DNA of 64,000 nt from an uncultured Lachnospiraceae bacterium (GTDB lineage Bacteria; Bacillota; Clostridia; Lachnospirales; Lachnospiraceae), in contig CAMWTP010000018.1 of NCBI GenBank assembly GCA_947177165.1, positions 1-64,000 on the forward strand, given 5' to 3'. The notes below the pieces were generated by a model. It was not told the DNA's origin, ran no database searches, and was given only the letters and a program-made list of their open reading frames with translations. Positions 18,472 to 27,793 of this stretch are shown one piece after another. The position numbers were made by a program, and so were the translations under genes. Within the stretch, counting starts at the first letter, position 1. Every line of letters begins with the position of its first letter.

Positions 18472-18600
18472 AAGCTTTCATCTCCATTTTCCCTGTTTTT
18501 ATTCCTTATTTCTCTGCCTGCCATGCCACTGAACCGCTACACGCAGGCTCCTCTATATCGATATCTGTAAGTGTGCTGCCTTTTGACCGATACGTTGTCT

Positions 18601-18629
18601 ATCATACCATATTTCGACGAGATTCGCAA
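18601..18629 (-). promoter_or_regulatory. Promoter of the epimerase/DUF5717 operon
   Basis: Minus-strand TTGCGA (18629-18624), 17-base spacer and TATGAT (18606-18601) with an extended -10 TGG. It is back to back with the nucleoside hydrolase promoter, with only about 16 bases between the two -35 boxes, so the two could share a regulator. Confidence 0.65.
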
Positions 18630-18644
18630 TGGTTAAGTTGCGTC

Positions 18645-18674
18645 TTGACACGGCCGACATATTTATCATACAAT
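18645..18674 (+). promoter_or_regulatory. Promoter of the nucleoside hydrolase gene
   Basis: Plus-strand TTGACA (18645-18650), 18-base spacer and TACAAT (18669-18674), close to the vegetative consensus, about 57 bases before the start codon. Confidence 0.7.
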
Positions 18675-18731
18675 GAACATGGAAACCGCGTCTTATACAC
18701 CCTTATACAGGAAAATCAGAAAGGCTGATTC

Positions 18732-20051
18732 ATGAAAATAAATCGATTCATAATACTTTTGCTGGCGATCCCGGCCGCTGTCAGCATTATAGTCATTATA
18801 CGATCTCAATCCCCCGCCGGCAGAGACGATTCACAACATTTCTTTCACATCGAACATTTCACTACAGCTGTCCCTCCAAAGCCCACGACTCCCGAGGAAT
18901 CTTCCGCACAGCCAGACTCCCTGTCCCCTTCGTCTTCCCCGGATGAAACAGTTCCCGCGGATGAGATCTTTATTGTCGACGACTGGGTAAAGCAGATCGA
19001 TGACTTTCTGGGAAAAGTTGATGCCGCCGCGCAGGAACAGGAGCTGGAGCAGGAAGAGACCGCTGCACACAGCATCGAGGAGGAGAACTCCGAGCTCCGT
19101 CCCAGCCGGGAGCGCGTCTCCTCAGTCATTATCGACACAGACTTTGCTTCCGATGCGGACGATGTCGTTGCGGTCAGGCTCGCGATGTGCTTCCAGGATC
19201 TGGGCATGCTTGATGTCAGGGGAATCGCCCTGTCCACTACGTATTCCCGATCTCCGCTCGCAGTCTATGCGCTGTGCACACAGGACGGATATGGCAATAT
19301 CCCTGTCGCCATGGACACCTCCGGAAACGGCGTACAGGTCCACACCAATTATGTGGATGTCATGTACGATCTGCCGAAAAACAGAACAGACTACGAGCAG
19401 CCTGTCCCGATGTACCGGCGCATCCTGTCGGCATCCGACACCAGGGTGAATATCATCACACTGGGTTTTCTGCAAAATATCCAAGGCCTGATGAACAGCA
19501 CGCCGGATCAATACTCTCCCCTCACAGGCATGGAACTGATCGCCCAGAAAGTAGATACAATCTATATCGTCGGCGGAAACAGCACCGGAAAGCCATCGTT
19601 CAATTTCTATTGGACCGGTGAAAAGGTGATCAGCGCCGCCAAAGATGTTGCGCGCAATTTCCCTGCCAGAGTTGTCTTTCTGCAGAGCGATCTGAGTGAT
19701 GATACCTTTTGCGGACAGCTCTACAGTACAAGAGACTCCCGCCAGCGCGATATCGTGACAAAGGCATTGCGGGCCAATGACCAGGCCGGCGGTGTCGTCG
19801 CATGGGATGTGTTCTCTGTCTGGTGCGCCGTTCAGGACATGAACGGCGGCACAGAGTCTGCCTTCTTGACGCTCGAGCAGGGCAATCAGTATGTCAGTGA
19901 CACAGGCGCGACCGAGTGGACTGCATCTGACACCGGTCGGCATTACAAAATGTACAAGCATGTGGAAGGAGCCTACTACAGCGAAATCATGAACAATATG
20001 CTTCTGCAGAAGTATAACCGCACACATGACACTTCACATAACACTTCATAA
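18732..20051 (+). CDS. Exported or membrane-anchored nucleoside hydrolase
   Basis: Protein of 439 residues. A basic N terminus and a hydrophobic helix (about residues 5-23) act as signal or anchor. A Pro/Ser/Glu-rich linker reaches residue 130. The catalytic domain begins with IIDTDFASDADDVVAV, the Asp-rich calcium site of the inosine/uridine-preferring hydrolase superfamily. IYIVGGNS near 275 fits the fold. It would split nucleosides to base and ribose outside the cell, complementing the nucleoside importer encoded at the left end. It has its own promoter, and its 3' end overlaps the convergent last gene of the CIS operon by six bases. No lipobox is seen. CIS cargo is not suggested because of the export signal. 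Confidence 0.82.
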   Translation: MKINRFIILLLAIPAAVSIIVIIRSQSPAGRDDSQHFFHIEHFTTAVPPKPTTPEESSAQPDSLSPSSSPDETVPADEIFIVDDWVKQIDDFLGKVDAAAQEQELEQEETAAHSIEEENSELRPSRERVSSVIIDTDFASDADDVVAVRLAMCFQDLGMLDVRGIALSTTYSRSPLAVYALCTQDGYGNIPVAMDTSGNGVQVHTNYVDVMYDLPKNRTDYEQPVPMYRRILSASDTRVNIITLGFLQNIQGLMNSTPDQYSPLTGMELIAQKVDTIYIVGGNSTGKPSFNFYWTGEKVISAAKDVARNFPARVVFLQSDLSDDTFCGQLYSTRDSRQRDIVTKALRANDQAGGVVAWDVFSVWCAVQDMNGGTESAFLTLEQGNQYVSDTGATEWTASDTGRHYKMYKHVEGAYYSEIMNNMLLQKYNRTHDTSHNTS

Positions 20052-20822
20052 GGAAGCACCTATTTGAATATAATACTCCCTCTCCTCCCCTATATGCAAT
20101 GCTGCCACTGTCCTTCCGCCACTCCAGAACAGCACTTTTCCATCCGTCTGTGCGCTTCCCTTCGCTTGAGACGGAAGCGCCGCAAAAAAGTCTCCCCTGC
20201 TGTCTACGGACACCTTCGCCGCCTTGTACAGTTTTACTTTTCCCCTGTGATATATCTGCTGTATCCGCTCTTTTGTGCGGTACATGTGTTTCCCCTGTTC
20301 TGCCTGCCCGAGCAGTGTAACCAGTTCCTCCCTGCCGCCGTTTTCGCTGTCCTCATGAAACAAAAAAGTGCGCCCCTCCACGCTCCCGCTGATTCCCCAC
20401 AGCGAAATACAGTCACTTCCCGCAGTTGTCGTCTCTGTCAGCTTATACTTTGCGCTGTCGGCAGGCCACAGCACATACAGATCCTCTGGCTTATCCGCCA
20501 TGCATTTGCCATGTATGACTGCCGTATCTTCCTGAAACGGATAAAACCTGGATGGTTGAAGCCATATCGAATACACCTGTGGCGGCGCACCTGATTCCGG
20601 CTCTATGTGCAGTCTGACTTCCTGACAGAATTTTCCTGCAATCAGCACATCAATACCGTATGCTCTGTCCCTCCCTAAAATCACCGCACAGCCGGTATCC
20701 TTCCAGACCACTTTGTTCTGCTGTGCTGTCTGTATCTGCAGTCCCTTGTACCGCACCGGTCTCTCTGTCATGGCATCGGTCATACAGAGCACTGCCGCCA
20801 CGCTGGTGTGTATATGTCCCAT
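20046..20822 (-). CDS. CIS-operon last gene: beta-rich accessory protein
   Basis: Protein of 258 residues and the final gene of the CIS operon, 11 bases after the DUF4255 gene. The N-terminal 95 residues (CMTDAMTERPVRYKGLQI ... PSRFYPFQED) resemble the carboxypeptidase-regulatory-like domain often encoded beside DUF4255 in other CIS loci (recalled, moderate). The rest is beta-rich with GKVKLYKAAKVSVDSRGDFF near 195. There is no signal peptide. A role at the particle cap or in cargo handling is possible; I cannot assign one. Its 3' end overlaps the convergent nucleoside hydrolase gene by six bases, so no terminator separates them. Confidence 0.7.
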   Translation of the reverse strand: MGHIHTSVAAVLCMTDAMTERPVRYKGLQIQTAQQNKVVWKDTGCAVILGRDRAYGIDVLIAGKFCQEVRLHIEPESGAPPQVYSIWLQPSRFYPFQEDTAVIHGKCMADKPEDLYVLWPADSAKYKLTETTTAGSDCISLWGISGSVEGRTFLFHEDSENGGREELVTLLGQAEQGKHMYRTKERIQQIYHRGKVKLYKAAKVSVDSRGDFFAALPSQAKGSAQTDGKVLFWSGGRTVAALHIGEEREYYIQIGASL

Positions 20823-20833
20823 TTTAAAATCTC

Positions 20834-21415
20834 CTATTTCTCTCTTCCGGATTTTGGAGAGACGTGTACATCAACCTCCGCAACACGCGGGGTTTCACGG
20901 CTGACTGTGGAGTCGATCGCAATCGGCGAAACCTTGTAAAACAATGACAGCCTGTTTCCCACATTGGGAAAGCTCCATATCTTTGATTTCTCATCGGCAT
21001 CGGGATTCAGCATCTGTACATGCAGCCCGATACCGTCCGTGCTGTGCGGACAAACTTTCTCGAGTGGAATAACCGGATTGTCATACAAAAGCTGTATGAC
21101 ACGCCCCATGATCTGTTCCTCCTGCACCAGTCTGTACATCGCGTCCCCCTTGGCATAGGCGGTAATCATATAATAAAGACTCAGGTAAATTGGCGGTCTG
21201 GAAACGCTGCTGCCAGACACCACGCGCAGCGGCGAAAAGACCTCCCCGCTCTGCCGCACATCGTACAAAAACAGTCCCAGAACCACGTCTCCTCTATCTT
21301 CCGGGCTTCTAAGCCCTATCTCTTCCGCACTCTGTACCAGCTCCGGAACAAGTGCCTCCTGCAGCATTTTTACCAAATACCTGCTGGTGTCTGCGATCAT
21401 TGTATAATCTCCCAT
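20834..21415 (-). CDS. DUF4255 protein, CIS cap/terminator (Pvc16-like)
   Basis: Protein of 193 residues carrying a DUF4255 domain. The pattern is an N-terminal helix (ISDTSRYL-like: MIADTSRYLVKMLQEAL), VVLGLFLYDVRQSG, and PPIYLSLYYMITAYAKGD, all characteristic of the Pvc16-type protein that closes the sheath-tube end away from the baseplate (family knowledge). It follows the P2-I-like gene by 15 bases, with AGGAGGGG upstream. Its presence supports a complete, terminated particle. Length is close to the single-domain form. Confidence 0.85.
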   Translation of the reverse strand: MGDYTMIADTSRYLVKMLQEALVPELVQSAEEIGLRSPEDRGDVVLGLFLYDVRQSGEVFSPLRVVSGSSVSRPPIYLSLYYMITAYAKGDAMYRLVQEEQIMGRVIQLLYDNPVIPLEKVCPHSTDGIGLHVQMLNPDADEKSKIWSFPNVGNRLSLFYKVSPIAIDSTVSRETPRVAEVDVHVSPKSGREK

Positions 21416-21430
21416 GATATGCTTCCCCTC

Positions 21431-22537
21431 CTATTTTAATACGACAGTGCCGTTCATCCGGGCTCCGCCATCGAGACTTCCCTCGCCTTTTGTGGAGAGC
21501 ACTGCATTGTAATCCAGATAGCAATACGTGTCGATCCTGCTGCTTTCCGGACAAAATACCAACCGGATGCGGCTTCTGGCCGGCTTAAACTGATTGATCA
21601 GATACATCATCTGCGACTGCAGCTTCTCATCCCCATTTTTCTTCAGCAGAATTGTGACGTCCTGCATGGAAGAGCCATACAGCCTCTGCTCCGTGTCCCT
21701 CTCTCTGCCCGGCAGATGCCCTTCCAGCCTGTTTCGCTCCACGATAAAGGCCTCCTCGCCGAGTACCAGCCGGATCAGTTTCCTGATGACCTCCTTCGTT
21801 CCCTTCATGCGGTTGAGCGTGTAGATTTCTTTCGTCAGACTGCGCAGCACCTGCTCATCCAAAAAATCCTGCAGCTCCTCTGCCGCAGCAAAGCCAAGCC
21901 AGCCGGCGATCTCCACAAGCACCGGCATCGGCGTCGTATCCAGGTCAAAATACCTGTCCATATGGGTAACAGTGTCGGCCATATTCTGATAAACCGATGA
22001 AAAGATTGACATATAGCGATGGAAAAATCCGCCTTCCTCCTGATAAATCTCCGGGAACGTCCGCATAAAGTTATCCCCCTGGCTGTCCAGAAACATCTCC
22101 CCAACCCAGTCAGCATCTGGTGTCCCATTTTCAATCACAACAGCAATCCATAGATATTCGCCTGCAAGCGCATACAGCAGGATATCCTCGTGGTTCACAA
22201 ACTCCACGCCCTGCTGTTCAAACAGCGTGCATTTCTGCTTCCATGGCACGCTGCTGTCATGAAAATATCTGTTTGTCTCATCGGCCTGTCCTGCAGGCGC
22301 ATCGGCTGCAAGCGCGTATATTCTGAGTGTACTACCTGGAGAGAGCACACCTTTGCAGTGAAAGCGTCCCCATTTGGTGCCATGCTCATAGCTGCGGAAA
22401 CGGTTCAGAATTACAAAGTGCCCGCCTCCTTCGTCATTGCCGGCAAAGCGGAGCACACTGCCATCTTGTACCAATCCCTCATAATATGCCATCGAAAGCT
22501 TTGAAGCATTCAGCGTATACCTCTTTTTACTCTGCAT
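21431..22537 (-). CDS. Tail protein, P2 gpI-like domain (TIGR02242 type)
   Basis: Protein of 368 residues. The second half (from about 160) holds FPEIYQEEGGFFHRYMSIFSS, DRYFDLDTTP, ILAxWLG-like VEIAGWLGF and RSLTKEIYTLNRMKGTKEVI, the hallmark pattern of the TIGR02242/Tail_P2_I family that builds the baseplate periphery. The first 150 residues are beta-rich and may be a particle-binding or receptor-facing domain. In many CIS loci the corresponding protein is followed by a tail fibre; none is seen here. It lies 95 bases after the second J-like gene, with AGAGGAA before the start. Confidence 0.85.
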   Translation of the reverse strand: MQSKKRYTLNASKLSMAYYEGLVQDGSVLRFAGNDEGGGHFVILNRFRSYEHGTKWGRFHCKGVLSPGSTLRIYALAADAPAGQADETNRYFHDSSVPWKQKCTLFEQQGVEFVNHEDILLYALAGEYLWIAVVIENGTPDADWVGEMFLDSQGDNFMRTFPEIYQEEGGFFHRYMSIFSSVYQNMADTVTHMDRYFDLDTTPMPVLVEIAGWLGFAAAEELQDFLDEQVLRSLTKEIYTLNRMKGTKEVIRKLIRLVLGEEAFIVERNRLEGHLPGRERDTEQRLYGSSMQDVTILLKKNGDEKLQSQMMYLINQFKPARSRIRLVFCPESSRIDTYCYLDYNAVLSTKGEGSLDGGARMNGTVVLK

Positions 22538-22632
22538 CTCTGTGTTCCTCTCATCTTTTCATTTGCAGCATAATAATTCTGTATCTTTATTTCATACCCT
22601 GAATTCCATACCTTAAAGAACTGTCCAAACAG

Positions 22633-24855
22633 CTATCCCACAACCTCAACACGGATATCCCCCGGATAATACAGTGCATTCGGTTTCATCTGGATATCCA
22701 GCCCTGCCTGGTCCGCCCACTGGCTGCTGCCGGGAAAGATCGAGAGGTCAAGCACCTCCTCCACACAGTCCATGTCCGCCAGACAATGGTACAATTCGAG
22801 AAAGACAACCCTGCTCCCGAAACCTGTCTCTGTGTGAACCCCGTCAAGCAGTTCCATAAATTTCGCTTCTATTTGCTGCCCGATTCTCCCACTGCTATGT
22901 GCCAGATGTTTTCTGACAGAGACTGCTCCCCTCACATGAACCGGCACATACACCGGCTGTGTGATCAAGACCTTTGACGCAAGCAGCCGGCAGTGCTCCA
23001 CATAACGGTTAATTTCCTGCTGATAGATCTCAGACAATCCCGGAAATGCCTCTGCGCTGTTCGGTTTTACGACAATGAGAATCTCATTCCGCTCTGTCAC
23101 CGGACAGACACCGATCTTGTGAATGGACAGTCCCGGGATATTTTTGATCATCTGCACGCAGTCCTCCCCAGTCACCATCGTGGCCGGCCTGGACAAATCC
23201 GCAGCAAACCGTCTTCTGACCTGTTCAAAATCTTCCGCAAAGCTCCCGTCCGCAACATCAGCACAGTTCACAAAATCAAGCCGGAAATCCCTGTTCACGT
23301 GTGCAAGCTCCGTCCCCGCACGGATATTTCCGCCGTCCCCCTCATAAAATACAACATTTCCGAGGCGCAGCTCTGCTCCCTCATATCGCCCGCAGTCCTG
23401 TATGACCAACATATGTTCTGACGCGCTGATGTGGTAACACACCTCCCCTGCAGTCTGGTTTCCGGGGCTGACCACATGGCAGAGCTCGTCCCCAGACAAA
23501 CTTCTCTCCACGACCAGCACCGAAAAATCCGGCGTGTACAGCACTCCCGTATCCGGGAGCGGTATCTCCTGATCGTCATATCCGTAAAGCGTACCAAGGC
23601 TGCTGTAAGCCATCAGGGCGCTGTCCCTGCACACCGCGAGAACCTCCTGCGGCAGTTCTTCCGGTGACTCCGCGCCAGACTCCTGACCGCTGTATTTTGC
23701 GAGTGTCAGTGTTATAGAAAAATCTTCCTCAAATTCCACCCTGCAGAAGCGTTTCCGCGCCTCCCTGTCTTCGTCCATGCAGTCCAAGTCAAAATATCTG
23801 TGATATCTGCCGTCCGCTTCCTTACCGTAGACTTCAAGATATCCGTTACTGACCGCGCCGTTTTCCGCATGCGCTTCTCCGATATGCGCTTCTCCGATAT
23901 GCGCTTCTCCGATATGTACTTCTCCAATGAGACAGCTTCTGAATTGAACCTTTCCATTCTTCACAGGCAGCTCCATCACATAGGAACGCGTATCCCTCTG
24001 AACCGCCGGAACCAGCAGGCCGCATATCCGCTGGAACCTTGGCACAATATCGTACGCTGCCCGCACGAGCGTTACACGCATCCGGTATGCATTCTCCCCA
24101 CGATCCTTCACCAGCCTGCCGCGGAGCTTTTCATCTAGGGAAAATGCCACATATCCGCTCTGCAGAAAGCAGTGTGTCCCATCCTCCACCGCAATCGCGC
24201 GATATCCCCCGCTTGTCTCAACCTCCCACAAAGCCTCCGCAAAAGGATTGGGGTGTCTGTCATCAAAAGCATTCCCGACCGGATTCCTGTCAAACTGCTG
24301 TGCGAGCTCGACAAAAAACGCAACCTTCTGTCCTGCCGCCGGAATATCATTTAAAAAGAAATATATAGCCTCCCCTCCTGTAGGCTGCCCGCCAAACAGG
24401 GACAGTCCCCCCTTTACTCCCTCCCTGCCCAGAAGCACAGTTTGTCCAATGCCGCCGCTGTCTGCGCGGACTGACAACAGGCGCATCTCCCTGACCTCCG
24501 CGCACTGCTCCAGCTCAAAACAGATATTCTGTGCGTACAGCTTCATCCGCTCCGGCACCAGACAGGGCGTTTTCCTGTTTTGGGGCATTTTTGGTATCAG
24601 ATACGCTGCGGCACATGTCCCTTCCCGCGCCGTAAATCCTGCAAGTGCCAGAAGGCGCAGCTTGATCTTCCCGGGTACTTCGTTGATCTCACTCTGCTGC
24701 AGTGCCGTAAATGCCGAAAAGTTTTCCAGTATGGTGATTCCGGGGTCAGAGATATTGTAGTTTGTCCATTCCCTGCTGTACATCGGTATGCGGGCGATGG
24801 ACTCCTCCCGAATCTGATCGTATCCCTTGTCATCCAAATCAATATTACCAAGCAT
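22633..24855 (-). CDS. Baseplate J-like protein (Pvc12-like)
   Basis: Baseplate wedge protein of 740 residues. REWTNYNISDPGITILENF near residue 30 is the conserved N-terminal motif of putative baseplate assembly proteins in CIS loci. The C-terminal half holds the J-type core (ICGLLVPAVQ, VVKPNSAEAFPGLSEIYQQEI, YVPVHVRGAVSVRK). A run of five-residue repeats (IGEAH, three exact copies plus degenerate ones) interrupts the middle at about residues 310-328. The ATG overlaps the end of the preceding J-like gene by 11 bases, suggesting coupling. It probably forms heteromeric wedges with the 971-residue neighbour. Confidence 0.88.
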   Translation of the reverse strand: MLGNIDLDDKGYDQIREESIARIPMYSREWTNYNISDPGITILENFSAFTALQQSEINEVPGKIKLRLLALAGFTAREGTCAAAYLIPKMPQNRKTPCLVPERMKLYAQNICFELEQCAEVREMRLLSVRADSGGIGQTVLLGREGVKGGLSLFGGQPTGGEAIYFFLNDIPAAGQKVAFFVELAQQFDRNPVGNAFDDRHPNPFAEALWEVETSGGYRAIAVEDGTHCFLQSGYVAFSLDEKLRGRLVKDRGENAYRMRVTLVRAAYDIVPRFQRICGLLVPAVQRDTRSYVMELPVKNGKVQFRSCLIGEVHIGEAHIGEAHIGEAHAENGAVSNGYLEVYGKEADGRYHRYFDLDCMDEDREARKRFCRVEFEEDFSITLTLAKYSGQESGAESPEELPQEVLAVCRDSALMAYSSLGTLYGYDDQEIPLPDTGVLYTPDFSVLVVERSLSGDELCHVVSPGNQTAGEVCYHISASEHMLVIQDCGRYEGAELRLGNVVFYEGDGGNIRAGTELAHVNRDFRLDFVNCADVADGSFAEDFEQVRRRFAADLSRPATMVTGEDCVQMIKNIPGLSIHKIGVCPVTERNEILIVVKPNSAEAFPGLSEIYQQEINRYVEHCRLLASKVLITQPVYVPVHVRGAVSVRKHLAHSSGRIGQQIEAKFMELLDGVHTETGFGSRVVFLELYHCLADMDCVEEVLDLSIFPGSSQWADQAGLDIQMKPNALYYPGDIRVEVVG
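23871..23930. repeat. 15-bp tandem repeat within the J-like gene
   Basis: Three exact tandem copies of GCGCTTCTCCGATAT (23871-23915) and a fourth degenerate copy to 23930. Read on the minus strand they encode HIGEA-type pentapeptides. Being a multiple of three, copy-number change would keep the frame and alter only the loop length. Confidence 0.9.
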
Positions 24856-27760
24856 CGTTGTCCCCCACTATGTGAATCTTGTGCGTTCCGTTACAGCAGA
24901 CCATCGACGGGCTGACCGCAATCCCGTCCAGCGCCTTCTCATAATTATCGTGTTCACATGTATACTGCGCCAGCACATTCATGTGCACAATCCTCGCAGT
25001 ATTCTCCAGCGCGCTAAGCATCAGCCTGATCTGCCTCGTTCCCGGGAGCATTCCGATCCGCCATCTTGTCTCCCCCTGCTCCCTCACCGGTTCCAGAAAC
25101 GCGGTGATTCTGTCCAGCCAGCGCTGCCTGATCTCAATACTCCTCGACAATTCCGGCACATCAAGCCAGATTTCAACCGATATTTTCACAAAAACGGGCG
25201 GACAAACCTGTATCAGTGCACTGTCACACGCCGCCTCGCAGCAATCCAGCAGATGTCTTTTCAACGGCTCCTGTATCCTCCTGAAAGAGTAATCCCCCTT
25301 CTGATAGTCCCGCATCAGCAGCACAAGCCTGATCACACCGCTCTCCTCCGTGACACACGCCGCCTGCGCAACCATGTCAGAAAATGCGCTGGCTTCCCTG
25401 ATATAATCCTGCTCTGTCACCATGCGTCCCTGGGAAGAAAGAACATCGCTCCCCCTTTCCAGAGCGTGCGGCAGCCGCTCCAGATTGGTTCCTCCGTAGG
25501 CGTCAACAGGATTGACAACCTGCCCGACGGATATCACAGTACTCCGAAAACGGTCAATGCTGCCCGCCCGGATATTCGCCTTCTCCCCGTCGCAGCAAAG
25601 CACTCTGGTTTTGAACGCAATGCTGCCTGTGTTCTGCGGTATCCTCACATGGACACCGTCGCCAAAAATCAGCTCATTTGTCCCCCTGTCCACACAGTAA
25701 CAGCGCTCCATGGACGCCGCACCCTCAAAGCTGTCACACTCATGCCACAGCACATAAAAGTCCTCCACCTCTCCGAGAAAATTGTATTCTGCCCTGACTT
25801 CCGCCGGTGTGTTCTTCATGAGCTGATTTCTCTCATCTTCCGTGAGCTGTTCCTTCTCGTTGACCCACACCCCGACTGACAAAATATTCTCCGCGTACAG
25901 CGGGAACCGCATATTGGGTGCCGCTATGTCAATATAATAATCCTGTTCATCTCTTGCGATGACATTTTCCGCCATCACAGCGTTCATGTGAATCTTTCTG
26001 ACGACAGGCGCATTGTCCTGGCTGTCGATCCGGCTCAAAATCTGCAGCCGGATCCAGTACCGCACGATTCCGGCAACTTCGCCTGCTGCAATGTCCGCAG
26101 GCGGCACAAACAGAAGGATTCCCGAATTGAGAAAGCCATTGGTATGATCAACCACTCTCAGCGGTTGAAAGCCATCTCCGCCCGCGTACGCAAAAGCCAG
26201 ATCCAGCCCCGGCGGCGGCGCAGGCTTTTCCAGCTCCACAAACAGAGCTACCGGCCCCTGGTCAAACGGACGGTCAAATCCCCAATACACGAAATCTCCT
26301 TGATAAGGCTCCTGTACAAACGCACAAAAGCCGCTGCCGTTCTTCCACTCATCCTGCACCTTATCCACCTCTGTGCCCCGCACCACAGAAACAGCATCCG
26401 GCGTGATGCCATCCGACTGTTCCTCCAGACACAGCATGACATCCGACAATACAGGGTAACTGTATTCCACCCCCTGCAAATAACAATTGTCCGCCCTGAC
26501 AACCTGCATGCGGATACATTTTCCCTCGTATCCGCCCTGCACCACACACTCCCAGTCCGCAGGAACCACAAATTGGATGCGGTGCTCCCCCGCATTCTCC
26601 TCCCTGGAGAAAAGAGCGGTCACATCGATATCCGTCGGAAGCCGCCTCCATCCCTTTCTATTAAAATAGGAAAAAAATACCTCGTCGACATGGCTCTCAT
26701 AACGCACCTCAGCTCCGCCATCCCGCGGTTTTCTTCTGATAAGGCGCAAATCTGCCGGGGCGCTCACTGTCCTGTGCGCATGATGCCTGCCAAATTCCAG
26801 ATGAAAGTGCAGTGTTACCACCGCCCCCCGCCAGTCAAACATAAAGTCCTGTCCGATAAAACATTCATCGTAAAGTGCGGGCTGCACGGCAAACGGCAGA
26901 AACCGTCCCGTCTCCACCTCATCCCTCCCATTCCAGATAAAATCCGGCCGGACTGACTGACATGCCGGGAGCAATTCGACACTGTTGACCATAAGGTTCC
27001 GGCAGTCCACCTTGTCTGTCAGCGGCTTTTTCATCTCCAGTACAAGGACTGTCATCTCCTCCCCGTCAACTGATATCACATTGAGAGGCTCACTGGCGCC
27101 AATCTCAATCCGCCCGTCACAGCCCCTCATTATCTCAAAGGGTTTTGTCTGCCCGCCGCTATGCACTGCCGAGAGCGCAAAATACTCCCTGTCAGCAAAC
27201 AGTTCTGCCATCTGCAAATCCGGAAAATTCCCCCGAAGGCGGAGCAATGCAGTCTGTTTTGCCACGTTTGGAAATTTCCGGAAACACATCACAACCGCCT
27301 GTCTGCGAAACGCCGGATTCCTTTTCTGCCATGGGAACATCGAAAATACATCTGATGTCTCAACAATATCAGTCAATTCTGTGTTCACTGCACAGACATC
27401 CTGTGAAAACGTGAACACGACCTCCTCCCCGGTTTCTGTCAGACCGATCACCTGTGTTCCCCTGGGCAGCACTACGCTGCCCTGTGCGCTATCGCTGACC
27501 CTGAGTGCACAGATCGTCCTTGACGGTATCGCAGGCTTGCGTGACAGTCCGTACATATTGGCGAACGCAATGCGATACTTGCGCCACACCTGATTCAGTT
27601 TTTTGACATTCTCCATCATCAGATGAGAGAAAATCAGGCCGATCACTGACGCCGCGTCCGGCTGCACAGTATCAAATTTCCACTCTGGCGTATAAGAGGC
27701 CGCCAGTTCCTGCATCTCGTCCAGAAGATCCTGTCGGTCTCTGCTGTCAATCTCTATCAT
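24845..27760 (-). CDS. Large baseplate J-like protein (Pvc11-like)
   Basis: Baseplate protein of 971 residues. The N terminus (MIEIDSRDRQDLLDEMQELA ...) with PEWKFDTVQPDAASVIGLIF matches the opening of the large CIS baseplate protein in which the partner has a DPGITLLE-type motif. Beta-rich insertions follow, and the C-terminal part has VRIPQNTGSIAF, AYGGTNLERLPHALERGSDV and VTEQDYIREASAF, typical of gpJ cores. The start chosen has AAGGAAA at about eight bases; an ATG ten codons upstream lacks a good site. It ends 11 bases inside the next J-like gene. Confidence 0.87.
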   Translation of the reverse strand: MIEIDSRDRQDLLDEMQELAASYTPEWKFDTVQPDAASVIGLIFSHLMMENVKKLNQVWRKYRIAFANMYGLSRKPAIPSRTICALRVSDSAQGSVVLPRGTQVIGLTETGEEVVFTFSQDVCAVNTELTDIVETSDVFSMFPWQKRNPAFRRQAVVMCFRKFPNVAKQTALLRLRGNFPDLQMAELFADREYFALSAVHSGGQTKPFEIMRGCDGRIEIGASEPLNVISVDGEEMTVLVLEMKKPLTDKVDCRNLMVNSVELLPACQSVRPDFIWNGRDEVETGRFLPFAVQPALYDECFIGQDFMFDWRGAVVTLHFHLEFGRHHAHRTVSAPADLRLIRRKPRDGGAEVRYESHVDEVFFSYFNRKGWRRLPTDIDVTALFSREENAGEHRIQFVVPADWECVVQGGYEGKCIRMQVVRADNCYLQGVEYSYPVLSDVMLCLEEQSDGITPDAVSVVRGTEVDKVQDEWKNGSGFCAFVQEPYQGDFVYWGFDRPFDQGPVALFVELEKPAPPPGLDLAFAYAGGDGFQPLRVVDHTNGFLNSGILLFVPPADIAAGEVAGIVRYWIRLQILSRIDSQDNAPVVRKIHMNAVMAENVIARDEQDYYIDIAAPNMRFPLYAENILSVGVWVNEKEQLTEDERNQLMKNTPAEVRAEYNFLGEVEDFYVLWHECDSFEGAASMERCYCVDRGTNELIFGDGVHVRIPQNTGSIAFKTRVLCCDGEKANIRAGSIDRFRSTVISVGQVVNPVDAYGGTNLERLPHALERGSDVLSSQGRMVTEQDYIREASAFSDMVAQAACVTEESGVIRLVLLMRDYQKGDYSFRRIQEPLKRHLLDCCEAACDSALIQVCPPVFVKISVEIWLDVPELSRSIEIRQRWLDRITAFLEPVREQGETRWRIGMLPGTRQIRLMLSALENTARIVHMNVLAQYTCEHDNYEKALDGIAVSPSMVCCNGTHKIHIVGDNDAW

Positions 27761-27793
27761 CGCGGTTTCCTTCCACATTTGCATTCGCACTAT

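Noticed and set aside
19122-20027. Long open frame opposite the nucleoside hydrolase
   Set aside because: It mirrors the coding frame of the hydrolase, has no ribosome site or family pattern, and is explained by codon bias.
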